64,000 nucleotides of DNA from a bacterium (lineage in GTDB: Bacteria; Vulcanimicrobiota; Vulcanimicrobiia; Vulcanimicrobiales; Vulcanimicrobiaceae): contig JAJZED010000011.1 of assembly GCA_021805775.1 (NCBI GenBank), forward strand, positions 39,045 through 103,044. The letters are read 5' to 3'. The position numbers and the translations under genes were made by a program. This document shows positions 25,786-34,425 of the stretch, one piece after another (the first letter of the stretch is position 1; every line of letters begins with the position of its first letter). The notes below the pieces were generated by a model. That model searched no databases, was not told the origin of the DNA, and worked only from the letters and a program-made list of their open reading frames with translations.

Positions 25786-26858
25786 GCCTCGGCCTCAACT
25801 TCCCCGGAATTGCGCAGTTCGGCACGCCGTTCCCTATTTGGAAGCAGCCCCTCGGGCCGGAAGAGCATGATGCCCACGAGGATCGCGCCGTAGATGAGGA
25901 AGTGGATATTCGAGAGATCGACGGTAGTGTGGAAGCTTGCGTCCACCAGCGAATTAAGTTGCGGCAGCAGCGCCGAGTTCACTATCGTTAAAATAAGGCT
26001 CCCGACGACGACTCCGACGATATTTCCCATACCTCCGAGAACCAACATCGATACGATTAATACGCTGACCTGAAACCCGAAGAGATCGGGGGAAACGAGG
26101 GCGAGTTTGGCGGCAAAAAGCACGCCGCCGATTCCGGAGAACGACGCGCCGATTGCAAATGCCGCGAGCTTCGAACGGAGAACGTCGATGCCCGCATGCT
26201 TTGCGGCAAGTTCGTCCTCGCGAATCGCCATCCACGCGCGTCCCAGCCGACTTTCACGAAGGTTGCGGGATATCCAAAGAGCGAGGACGATCCCTACGAG
26301 CGCGATATAATAATAGGGCATCACCGACGCACCAAAAGAATGCCCGAAGAAGGTCGGCACGTCGAGCGCTGCGATGCCGTTGGGTCCGCCGGTATATTTC
26401 GTTAGATTCTGAAATATCTGCGGCACGATTTCCCCGAAACCCAAGGTGACGATGGCCAGGTAATCTCCGTGCAGGCGCAATGTCGGTGCGCCGAGCAGCG
26501 CTCCAAACAGTGCGGCGAGTGCAGCGGCAAGAAAGAGCAGCGCCCAAAACGGCAAGTGCAACCCAAACTGGGGACTTGCGAGCATCCCGTACGTGTACGC
26601 TCCAATTGCAAAGAACGCTGCGTAGCCGAGGTCGAGCAAGCCCGCAAAACCGACGACAATATTGAGTCCCAACGCGAGCATGACGTAGACGGCGGCGTCG
26701 GCGAGAACGCTGAAAATCGCCTCGTTACCGTAAAAACGAGGGCCGACGGCAAGAAAAGCAGCGAGCGCCAGCGCGATTGCGATCTTCGCTTTTCGATTGT
26801 GAAAGCGTTCGATCGCGACGCACGCCGCTATCGCGACGAAGGCATAAGCGTAAATCAC
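25782..26858 (-). CDS. livM: branched-chain amino acid ABC transporter permease LivM
   Basis: The 358-aa permease has about nine helices with the family sequences GLNIVVGFAGLLDLGYAAFF, GDYLAIVTLGFGEI, GGPNGI, and ELAAKHAGIDVLRSKLAAFA followed by GIGGVLFA. It forms the membrane channel with LivH. It overlaps livH and livG by 4 bp. Confidence 0.95.
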   Translation of the reverse strand: MIYAYAFVAIAACVAIERFHNRKAKIAIALALAAFLAVGPRFYGNEAIFSVLADAAVYVMLALGLNIVVGFAGLLDLGYAAFFAIGAYTYGMLASPQFGLHLPFWALLFLAAALAALFGALLGAPTLRLHGDYLAIVTLGFGEIVPQIFQNLTKYTGGPNGIAALDVPTFFGHSFGASVMPYYYIALVGIVLALWISRNLRESRLGRAWMAIREDELAAKHAGIDVLRSKLAAFAIGASFSGIGGVLFAAKLALVSPDLFGFQVSVLIVSMLVLGGMGNIVGVVVGSLILTIVNSALLPQLNSLVDASFHTTVDLSNIHFLIYGAILVGIMLFRPEGLLPNRERRAELRNSGEVEAEA

Positions 26859-27766
26859 ACCTTCTCCGGTAACGATTCACCGAGCAGTCCGCTCGGGCGA
26901 AAAACGAGCACGAGAATCAGCACTGAGAAAACCGCAACATTGCTCCATTGCCCGCCGATGAACCAGGTCGAAAACGATTCGAGGAGTCCGATGAGAAAAC
27001 CGCCGAGCATCGCTCCGGCAATATTCCCGATCCCGCCGAGCACGGCGGCAGTAAACGCGCGCAGCCCGGCACCGAAGCCGTTCAGAAACCATGCCGAACC
27101 AAAAGATACGCCGCCGACGAATCCGGCCACCCCGGCGAGGGCTCCGGCGATAAGAAATGTGATGGCAATCGTGCGATCGACATCGATACCGACTAACGAG
27201 GCGGCATCGCGATCCTGGGCGACCGCTCGCATCGCTTTGCCGAGTCGGCTTCGCTTTACGAAATAATGCAGCGCGACCATCGTCGCAATGGCGAGTGCGA
27301 CGACGACGATCTGTTGGACGCCGACTTGGAGCGCCCCGATTTCCAACTCCGGGTTCGGAATAACGTTGGGAAACGGAACCGGGGCCGCACCCTGCCACAG
27401 CTCGATGAGATTTTCGAGCATGAACGAAACCCCGATTGCCGTAATAAGGGGTGCCAGGCGTGGTGCCTTCCGCAAACGTCGATAGGCGAGCCGTTCGATA
27501 CCGGCATTGAGGAGCGCGCACGCGAGAATCGCGACGGCCAGCGCCGCCACGATGCCGAGGATAAGCCCGGCGCCGTGCAAGAAATGCGCCGCGCGCAAGG
27601 CCACCAGCACGACGAGAGCGGTAAACGACCCGAACGTATAGACGTCGCCGTGTGCGAAGTTTATTAGTTCGAGAATACCGTAAACCAACGTGTAGCCCAG
27701 CGCGATCAGAGCATAGATCGCGCCGAGCTCGACGCCGTTAGCCAGTTGTGCGAGAAACTCGTGCAA
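26855..27766 (-). CDS. livH: branched-chain amino acid ABC transporter permease LivH
   Basis: The 303-aa permease starts FLAQLANGVELGAIYALIAL and has LGYTLVYGILELINFAHGDV, AVAQDRDAASLVGIDVDRTI and AAVLGGIGNIAGAMLGGFL, all LivH hallmarks. It follows the binding-protein gene by 4 bp and overlaps livM by 4 bp. Confidence 0.95.
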   Translation of the reverse strand: MHEFLAQLANGVELGAIYALIALGYTLVYGILELINFAHGDVYTFGSFTALVVLVALRAAHFLHGAGLILGIVAALAVAILACALLNAGIERLAYRRLRKAPRLAPLITAIGVSFMLENLIELWQGAAPVPFPNVIPNPELEIGALQVGVQQIVVVALAIATMVALHYFVKRSRLGKAMRAVAQDRDAASLVGIDVDRTIAITFLIAGALAGVAGFVGGVSFGSAWFLNGFGAGLRAFTAAVLGGIGNIAGAMLGGFLIGLLESFSTWFIGGQWSNVAVFSVLILVLVFRPSGLLGESLPEKV

Positions 27767-27770
27767 GCCG

Positions 27771-28991
27771 CTATTCGCTTAAATTGAGTTGCTCGATAAA
27801 TGCAGAGTGGCCGTTCCGAATCGCATAGAGCGATATTACGGGTTTCCGGACGTCGCCGTTCTTATCGAACGAAATCGGCCCGATCGGCGTCATCACTTCA
27901 TTTTTCGCGCCGTGAGGGATTTTCGCTAACACCTGCGCGCGCGTCGGCATCTTTTTGCCGTTCGCGACGATGGCTTGTTCGATCGCCGAGATCGCAACTT
28001 GCGTTGCGGCGTATGCATTCGCGCTATAGGGGCCGACGTCGCTACCGAACTTCGCTTTGTAGGCCGCAACAAATTGTTTGGCAGCAGGCAGCAGGTCGGC
28101 GTTCGGAGCCGCGACCGTGTAATACGTTCCGTCGGCGCGCTTCTTTGCAACTTCGGCGATATCGGGGATGCCGTCGCCGCCCATAAATGCGACCTTCCCC
28201 ATGCCGACGTCGAACATCTGTCGGCGCAGCAAGCCGCCGCCCGTGCTCGTCGTGCCGCCGAAGAAAATGAAGTCGGGCTTATAGCCTTTGATTTTCAGCA
28301 GCAGCGCCTTAAAATCTTGAGTGTCGGGAGCGATGTGATCTCGCCCGAGCACGGTGCCGCCGAGCTTCGCGAAATCGCGCGCAAACACGTTTGCAAGGTC
28401 GAGCCCGTAGGTTTCGTTGTCATCGACGATATAGACGCGCTTGAGTTTGAGGTCGAGCGCGAAGCGCGCCGCTGCCGAACCCTGGCGCGAATCCGTCGTG
28501 CAGACGCGGAAGAATGTATTGACGTCCGGGTTTGCGCGGCGCAACATCGCCGCATCCTTGCCCAGCGTCAGGCCGTCGCTCACCGCCGATGGGCTGATCT
28601 GAACGATCCCCGCCTGATTGGTTATCGGAATCTCGGCTGCGGCGACGTTGGAGTTGTAGGGCCCGACGATCGCAAGTACGCTATCGTCGGCGATAAGCGT
28701 GCGCACGTTGCTCGCCCCCTGCTGCGGGTTATGGACGCCTTGCTGCGTGTCGTCGAGCGCCTGAACTGCGAAGGTGAACCCACCGGGAACCCCTTGGGCG
28801 TTCGCGCGCTCGACCGCGAGTTTGATGCCGTCGAGCGTACTGGTGCCGACCGAGGCATCGGCCCCCGAAAGCGGCAGGTCGACCCCGATGCCGATCGTCG
28901 TCGATGCGGGAGCGGGGCCGCTCGAGCAAGCGCTCAGTGGCGCAGCGAGCAAAAGAAGGGCCGCAAGCGCGGCGATGCGAGGCGATCTCAT
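27771..28991 (-). CDS. livK: branched-chain amino acid ABC transporter substrate-binding lipoprotein
   Basis: The 406-aa product carries a lipoprotein signal (LLLLAAPLSAC, Cys22) and a type I periplasmic binding fold: IGIGVDLPLSGADASVGTST, LIADDSVLAIVGPYNSNVAAA, QISPSAVSDGLT, VCTTDSRQGSAAARFAL and VYIVDDNETYGLDLANVFA. The Ser/Thr pockets for the amino-acid alpha groups are in place. The exact ligand (Leu/Ile/Val, amides or aromatic acids) cannot be read from sequence; the nearby aromatic degradation genes leave the last open. It is the first liv gene, 10 bp after the cyclase-like gene. Confidence 0.92.
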   Translation of the reverse strand: MRSPRIAALAALLLLAAPLSACSSGPAPASTTIGIGVDLPLSGADASVGTSTLDGIKLAVERANAQGVPGGFTFAVQALDDTQQGVHNPQQGASNVRTLIADDSVLAIVGPYNSNVAAAEIPITNQAGIVQISPSAVSDGLTLGKDAAMLRRANPDVNTFFRVCTTDSRQGSAAARFALDLKLKRVYIVDDNETYGLDLANVFARDFAKLGGTVLGRDHIAPDTQDFKALLLKIKGYKPDFIFFGGTTSTGGGLLRRQMFDVGMGKVAFMGGDGIPDIAEVAKKRADGTYYTVAAPNADLLPAAKQFVAAYKAKFGSDVGPYSANAYAATQVAISAIEQAIVANGKKMPTRAQVLAKIPHGAKNEVMTPIGPISFDKNGDVRKPVISLYAIRNGHSAFIEQLNLSE

Positions 28992-29001
28992 GCCGGACGG
29001 A

Positions 29002-30036
29002 TTAGCCCGCCCGGTCGCTCTCCCCTGGCGCCTCCGCCTCTCCGGGCGACGGCTTCCATTCGACGACCGAAAATCCGTCGACCTCGGCCTTAATCGGCTT
29101 GAAGCCGCTCTTTTTCTCCAGCCGTTCGAAAACTTCGGTACTCAACCAAAGCGCGTTGATATCGGCATGCTTCTGCATGTGCCCGGCAACGTCGATAGCA
29201 TGGTCTGCGACTTTTTCCAGCTGGCTATCCTCAAAAATGACGACGTCGCCATCGTTGAGGCCGCAACGCACTTCGATCGGCGTGCGTAATTGGTTTTCGT
29301 CACGATTGAACGGTTCGAGCGCGGCGAGTACGCGTTGCCCCGCCGCAACGCCGAGATCTCGGTCGAGAAAGCAGGCCATCACCCCGTCGGGGGTCCACGT
29401 TTGCTTCCACACGCTGTAGGATTCGAACGTATTACGGACCATCTCTTCGTAGGCTTGGAAGGTCGCGGCGACCGCCGTCGGCCGTTCGCCGACCTTCATT
29501 TTCGTGGAGCCGACGATATCGATCGAGAGAAACGTACAGGGTTTGCGCGATGAAGATTTCAACGCGCCCTCGATCTCGCGATAACGTTTGAGCAAGATTC
29601 CTCGGTGATGCTCGGATTCCGCATCGAGCTTCCGCATCGAAAGCCCGCCGTCGGCACCATCGCCGCGCGGCGCGCTTAGCCCGCTCCGCGTCGATACCTT
29701 AAAAGTTCGCCGAACGATATAATCGAGCCGCTGCAAAATCGAATCGCCGATCCCCTTGACGATCCAGAACGCGATCGCGATACCGAGCGGCGCATAATTA
29801 ATGCGACCGGGGCTCGGCCAATTCAGCCCAAACCACCGCGAAACGATGCGAATATCGCCATCGGCGAGACGGTGTCCGAGCTTGACGAGCGCGGTCGTTT
29901 CAAGGCGCGGCGCATGCACGAATTCTAAGGCAAAGAGCACCAGCAAGACGATCGAGGCGGCTGAAACCGCAAGGCCCAACGCAAATCGAAGTACGGCGAT
30001 GACTGCAATAAGGATCCCGCGAGGGGTAAGAGACAT
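29002..30036 (-). CDS. membrane protein with class III nucleotidyl cyclase-like domain
   Basis: The 344-aa product has two N-terminal membrane helices (about 10-38 and 80-97), then a class III adenylate/guanylate cyclase fold (about 165-330). The first metal Asp is present in FLSIDIVGST and the second in WTPDGVMACF. The later segment that normally reads like VNxAAR, with the transition-state Asn and Arg, is here AIDVAGHM, so Asn is replaced by Asp and Arg by His. Activity is therefore doubtful; it may be a divergent cyclase or a nucleotide-binding regulator. GGAGGAT precedes ATG 30036. It lies 76 bp after the glycosyltransferase and 10 bp before livK. Confidence 0.75.
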   Translation of the reverse strand: MSLTPRGILIAVIAVLRFALGLAVSAASIVLLVLFALEFVHAPRLETTALVKLGHRLADGDIRIVSRWFGLNWPSPGRINYAPLGIAIAFWIVKGIGDSILQRLDYIVRRTFKVSTRSGLSAPRGDGADGGLSMRKLDAESEHHRGILLKRYREIEGALKSSSRKPCTFLSIDIVGSTKMKVGERPTAVAATFQAYEEMVRNTFESYSVWKQTWTPDGVMACFLDRDLGVAAGQRVLAALEPFNRDENQLRTPIEVRCGLNDGDVVIFEDSQLEKVADHAIDVAGHMQKHADINALWLSTEVFERLEKKSGFKPIKAEVDGFSVVEWKPSPGEAEAPGESDRAG

Positions 30037-30112
30037 TCGCTATCCTCCAATTCACAGAAGTACGGAGAAGAGGCTCCTCCTCGCAGTTGCAGCGTTCCTG
30101 CTTTTCCTGCCT

Positions 30113-31549
30113 TCAATCGCGACGCTTGGGAACCCACGGCGCGACGAAAAGCCCCGGAAATTTGGCGTTTCCTCGAATCGGTCGGCGGAAAATCCACGCA
30201 AGTAAACCCGAGAGATTCGCGACCATCACGAATTGCCGGTAGCCGAAATTCTCGAGCAACGCGGCGACGAAGAGCACCCAGACCTGGCTGAGCCGATACG
30301 CCGTGAACGAGATCTCGTCGAGCAAAATACTGACGATCGATCCGAACATGGCGAGTACGAATACCAACCCAAGCAACCACCACTGGGTCTTCCAATCGAG
30401 ATAGCCCAATGCGGCCATAAGCAGCGAAAAAATGACGCCCCCGATGACCACCACCGGGGCGAGCCATTCAAAAAATACGAGATACGGCATCGTTACCCAA
30501 CTAAAAACGCCCCCATTCCCGAAGAGCAATTTCCTGTGGATCATCACGCACTCGGAAAGATGTCGGTGCCATCCCTTGCGCTGATTGTAGAGCACCTTCG
30601 GCGATGCGGGCACGTCGGTCCAGCAGACCGGAAACGGCGAAAACGCGATGCGGTACGGCTGCCCGGTATTAATGCAATAGTTATGAACGCGCAGCGTCAT
30701 TTCCATATCTTCCCAGATAGTATCGGTTCTGAAGCCCTCGCAAGCAATAATCACGTCCCTGCGCCAGAGCCCGCAGGCGCCGGAAACGATTCCAAGTGCA
30801 TTGAATGGGGCGAAGCCCATACGTGTTGCCAAAAAGGCGCGCAGGTATTCCAAGACTTGAAACAATTGCATAATATTTTTCGGCAATGACGGTGAAAACG
30901 GCTTATCATCAACCGGCGTCGAGGCGTTCCCCACGGCCACCGCTCCGCCGACGACCACGGTCAGGCGATCTCTCTGAAATGGCTCGACCATCCACTGCAA
31001 GGTCTGACGGTGATAGTACGAATCGGCGTCCGCGGTGAAAAGCAATGGGTATCGCGACAAGTTTATGCCGGCGTTGAGAGCGTCGCCCTTCCCGCCGTTG
31101 ACTTTGTCGATCACGCGCAGTTCCGGGTGAAGCCTCGACTGATAGACCTCCCGAACTTCCTCCGTCGGCAGTTCTACTCGATAGATACCTTCGTACGGCT
31201 CGAGGTCGAAGGACTCGTGCAAGCGATCCAACGTGTCGTCTGTCGACCCGTCGTTTATAACGACGATCTCGAAGTTGACGTATTCTAAAGCGAGCATCGA
31301 GCGAACCGAGGTGACGATAATTTCTCGTTCGTTAAAAGCAGGCACGAGCATCGTTACCGGGCGGTCGAGCGTAGAATTCGAACGACGAACCGGATCGGCA
31401 AGGTGCATTTTAACGAAACCCGGTAACTGAAACAGTGCGATGCTTCCGGTAAATGCATAGTATCCGTTAATCACCAAAAAGTAAAAAAACAATCCCGTTT
31501 CGATAAATACAACGATCGCGCTAACCGTCGCATGCGTGTCGATGCTCAC
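30113..31549 (-). CDS. family 2 membrane glycosyltransferase
   Basis: The 478-aa protein resembles processive GT2 synthases such as PgaC/NodC/hyaluronan synthase: an N-terminal helix (about 10-35), a GT-A domain with VINDGSTDD, DADS (metal-binding DxD equivalent), the acceptor ED in TIWEDMEM and a QxxRW-like motif (QRKGWHRH), then four C-terminal helices. It should polymerise a beta-linked sugar chain from a UDP-sugar and move it across the inner membrane. The start overlaps the HEAT gene by 4 bp. Together with the UDP-sugar genes and YaiO it forms an exopolysaccharide operon. Confidence 0.88.
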   Translation of the reverse strand: MSIDTHATVSAIVVFIETGLFFYFLVINGYYAFTGSIALFQLPGFVKMHLADPVRRSNSTLDRPVTMLVPAFNEREIIVTSVRSMLALEYVNFEIVVINDGSTDDTLDRLHESFDLEPYEGIYRVELPTEEVREVYQSRLHPELRVIDKVNGGKGDALNAGINLSRYPLLFTADADSYYHRQTLQWMVEPFQRDRLTVVVGGAVAVGNASTPVDDKPFSPSLPKNIMQLFQVLEYLRAFLATRMGFAPFNALGIVSGACGLWRRDVIIACEGFRTDTIWEDMEMTLRVHNYCINTGQPYRIAFSPFPVCWTDVPASPKVLYNQRKGWHRHLSECVMIHRKLLFGNGGVFSWVTMPYLVFFEWLAPVVVIGGVIFSLLMAALGYLDWKTQWWLLGLVFVLAMFGSIVSILLDEISFTAYRLSQVWVLFVAALLENFGYRQFVMVANLSGLLAWIFRRPIRGNAKFPGLFVAPWVPKRRD

Positions 31550-32703
31550 GAACGTGCCTCGGGGGCGCCTTGCTCGGCGGCTCGCCGATCGCGCAACGGC
31601 GACCGGCGAGCCATCATTTTTCGCTCCGCAAGCGCCTGCGCGATGGCGTCGCGAGCGTATCGGTCCTCAACTTCGGCGACAAAATCTTCGATTAACCCGC
31701 TCTCTCCGTAGAGCGCCACGATGGCCTCGGCGGCACGAAGCCTAACCCAATAATCTCGGTGGGATGCCAGCCGCAAAAGCGTCTCGCGGTCGTCGTAGCG
31801 CACGCATTTTCTCAATACGCGCAATGCCGAGAGCAACACGATCGCCGATTTGTGGCCGCAATATTTCAAAGCGAGTGCGCGATCTTCTTCCGATGCAAGC
31901 GGAGCGAGCGACCGGAGCGCTGCGGCAATCGTTTCTTCTTCTTCCGATTCTTCGAGAACGCGCTTGCAGACCGCGCGCGCCGGTGACGGCGAACAGAAAC
32001 GAACGAAATCGAGCAATCGCCGTCGCCCTGCTTCGTCGGCGGTTGCAATCGCGGCGCGCAACGCTTCGTCGAGATCGATTATGTCGATCTCCTTGAGCAT
32101 CGTTTCGACCCGCGAGCGGACCCAGTCGTCGCGGTCGCGGACGAGTTCTAGGACTCCATCGGTAAATCGCACGTCGATCCGAAGCGCGCATTGCGCCGCA
32201 GCTCGCGAAAGTTCCGCACCTTCATCTGCCGAGAGACGAATCGCATCGTCGAGGGCGGCACGTTCACGCAACTGCCCGAGTGCGGTCAATGCGAGAAACT
32301 TTTCGGCATCGTCGCCTTTACTCAGCCAATAGAGCGCGTGTCGATCGAGGCCGATATCGTAGGCGAGCTCATCGAGCTTTGGAAGCACCTCTCGAGCGCG
32401 GTCCCGATCCTTGTCGCGGAGTTGGTGAAATTGCGAAAACAAGGCGATTACCGTAAACCATTCGCGACGCCCGACTCGCGGCAGCACCTCGGGTAATTCC
32501 TCGCCGGTGTATGCGGTCTTAAAAATCGAGCGCCAACGCTGAGTGAGACGTTCTTGTCTTGCCCGAACGATTGAATTGCGCGTACGTAAAAATATGAAGG
32601 CAACGATCAACGCTGCAGTCATGATCGACGATAGCAGTACGCTTACTTCGATCAGCCGCAACAGCGGTTCAGAGGCGCTCGCGGAGTGCAACACGTACCT
32701 CAA
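31546..32703 (-). CDS. membrane-anchored HEAT-repeat protein of the polysaccharide operon
   Basis: The 385-aa product has one N-terminal helix (about 17-40) followed by helical HEAT-type repeats (about 95-355): repeated pairs such as FLALTALGQLRERAALDDAI, DDWVRSRVETMLKEID, ALRSLAPLASEEDRAL and RDYWVRLRAAEAIVALYG. HEAT scaffolds mediate protein contacts; here it probably links the synthase at the inner membrane to other envelope parts. It overlaps yaiO-like by 35 bp and the glycosyltransferase by 4 bp, so translation is coupled. The C-terminus is Arg-rich. No enzymatic motif is visible. Confidence 0.78.
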   Translation of the reverse strand: MRYVLHSASASEPLLRLIEVSVLLSSIMTAALIVAFIFLRTRNSIVRARQERLTQRWRSIFKTAYTGEELPEVLPRVGRREWFTVIALFSQFHQLRDKDRDRAREVLPKLDELAYDIGLDRHALYWLSKGDDAEKFLALTALGQLRERAALDDAIRLSADEGAELSRAAAQCALRIDVRFTDGVLELVRDRDDWVRSRVETMLKEIDIIDLDEALRAAIATADEAGRRRLLDFVRFCSPSPARAVCKRVLEESEEEETIAAALRSLAPLASEEDRALALKYCGHKSAIVLLSALRVLRKCVRYDDRETLLRLASHRDYWVRLRAAEAIVALYGESGLIEDFVAEVEDRYARDAIAQALAERKMMARRSPLRDRRAAEQGAPEARS

Positions 32704-33454
32704 AGCGATCGTATGCGCCGGTCAATCCATACCAGCCAACGCCGACATTCAGACCTACTCGTGACGAAAGTCGGTGAATATCGCCAAGAGAGATCGTCAA
32801 GCTGTGATAGACCGCCGGAGGCGTTCCGAAACCCACATTTTCAACGTCGCGCCCCGTCGAGAGAGCGACGTTCTCAGTATCGCATGGAAGGTAGCGCGCC
32901 ATCGAAATTCCCTCGGAGAGCGCGACCCCCGGGACGTTCGTCAACCGCGCGAACGTCATCGTACCGGCGACGCGGAGGTCGCGAAAATAGCGATCCATGC
33001 CGACGTGCTCGATCGAGGGGCCGACCGTACCGTACTGCCGCGACGCATACCCGACCTGATATCCGTAGCCGCTCCCGGCGCGAAGATCGAGATCGCCTTG
33101 CAAACTCGACGCCGGCAGAACGTTGTGCTGCGGGCTAAACGAGCCGATAACGTCGGCGATAACGTGCGGCCTCACCGCGAGATACGCTCCGCCTTCGTAA
33201 TCGTTATCGTTCTCGCCGAATCGCACGTCGTCGGCGGCGCGAATATACGCAGAGCGCGCGTTCCCGTCGCGGGCTTCGAGCACCATCGACCCGCCGCTCC
33301 AGGTCCCCCGGCCTTTCGTCAGCGACGCGCTCGATGCGCCCTCCTCCAGCGTCACCCGTTGCGCCGGGGGCGGCGGAATGCGGCACAGTGCCGATGCGGC
33401 GCCCGGAATACCGACCGCGAGCAACATCGTAGCAACCGCCGCCCATATCTTCAT
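32669..33454 (-). CDS. YaiO-family outer membrane beta-barrel protein
   Basis: The 261-aa protein has a Sec signal peptide (MKIWAAVATMLLAVG to ASA, about residue 22) and alternating beta strands in the YaiO style (YRF-type strands such as GSGYGYQVGYASRQYGTVGP and SLTISLGDIHRLSSRVGLNV), ending in strand FEVRVALRERL. In Escherichia coli yaiO sits beside a family 2 glycosyltransferase gene, and the same pairing is seen here. A role in polysaccharide export through the outer membrane is inferred. Starts and stops overlap with both neighbours. Confidence 0.7.
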   Translation of the reverse strand: MKIWAAVATMLLAVGIPGAASALCRIPPPPAQRVTLEEGASSASLTKGRGTWSGGSMVLEARDGNARSAYIRAADDVRFGENDNDYEGGAYLAVRPHVIADVIGSFSPQHNVLPASSLQGDLDLRAGSGYGYQVGYASRQYGTVGPSIEHVGMDRYFRDLRVAGTMTFARLTNVPGVALSEGISMARYLPCDTENVALSTGRDVENVGFGTPPAVYHSLTISLGDIHRLSSRVGLNVGVGWYGLTGAYDRFEVRVALRERL

Positions 33455-34425
33455 CGACGAGCCGACGAGCGAAGCCCTTCGACAACTTCGTCGAGAATTT
33501 CTTCGAGTGGAACTTTTGGTTCGAAAGATATCGCCTGCCGCGCCTTCGATATATCCGGGACGCGGCGCATGATTTCTTCGAATCCGGCAGGATATGCGTC
33601 CGAAAACGGTACGAAACCGATCGTTGATTTCGATGCAGTACGTTCGACGATTTCCTTCGCCAAATCGAGAATCGTCATTTCAATCGGATTTCCGATATTA
33701 AACACTTCTCCCGACAAATCGTCGAAGCGGAGCAATATCGTCATAAGCGCCGTCGTGACGTCGCGCACCGAACAAAAGCAGCGCGATTGCGTTCCGTCGC
33801 CATATACCGTCAGGGGCTCGCCCGAGAGGGCCTGGGCGGTAAGGCGCGGGAGCACCATTCCGTAGCGGCCGCTCTGCCTCGCTCCGACGGTATTAAAGAG
33901 TCGTACGACAACAACCGGGAGCCCCCGCTCGCGCTGAAGTGCGAGCGAGTAGAACTCGTCGTATGCCTTGGCGCATGCATAACTCCATCGCCCGATCGTC
34001 GGCGATCCGAAACAAATCGGATCGTTTTCGCTCGACGGTATTTTTGTCGAGTGCCCGTACACTTCGGAAGTCGATATAACGAGCACCGGGGTCTTTTTCT
34101 TTAGCGCCGCCTGCACGACGCACTCGGTGCCGCGAGCGTTCACGTCAAGCGTGTCGAAGGGACTATCGACGATGATGCGCAGGCCGATTCTCGCGGCAAG
34201 GTGGACGACGGCATCGCAATTTTCCATAGCTCGTTCCACCAGAAGCGCATCGCGAATATCGCCTTGAATGAATTTACACCCGGGGCGCGCGAGCGCAGCG
34301 GTGAGATTGACGACGCTGCCGGTCGAGAGATCGTCGAGTGCCGTCACTTCGCGGCCGGCATCGAGAAGCGCATCGCAAAGGTGCGAGCCGATAAAGCCCG
34401 CTCCCCCGGTAACGAGAACTCTCAC
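33451..34425 (-). CDS. NAD-dependent nucleotide-sugar epimerase
   Basis: This 324-aa extended short-chain dehydrogenase has the Rossmann motif GGAGFIG (7-13), the catalytic triad in ISTSEVYG and YACAK, and RLFNTVGARQSGRYGMV, GDGTQSRCF, VFNIGNP for sugar-nucleotide binding. It most resembles UDP-glucuronate/UDP-N-acetylglucosamine 4-epimerases or related decarboxylases. It acts on the product of the adjacent UDP-sugar dehydrogenase, judging by the 4-bp overlap. Specific substrate is not determined. Confidence 0.85.
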   Translation of the reverse strand: MRVLVTGGAGFIGSHLCDALLDAGREVTALDDLSTGSVVNLTAALARPGCKFIQGDIRDALLVERAMENCDAVVHLAARIGLRIIVDSPFDTLDVNARGTECVVQAALKKKTPVLVISTSEVYGHSTKIPSSENDPICFGSPTIGRWSYACAKAYDEFYSLALQRERGLPVVVVRLFNTVGARQSGRYGMVLPRLTAQALSGEPLTVYGDGTQSRCFCSVRDVTTALMTILLRFDDLSGEVFNIGNPIEMTILDLAKEIVERTASKSTIGFVPFSDAYPAGFEEIMRRVPDISKARQAISFEPKVPLEEILDEVVEGLRSSARR

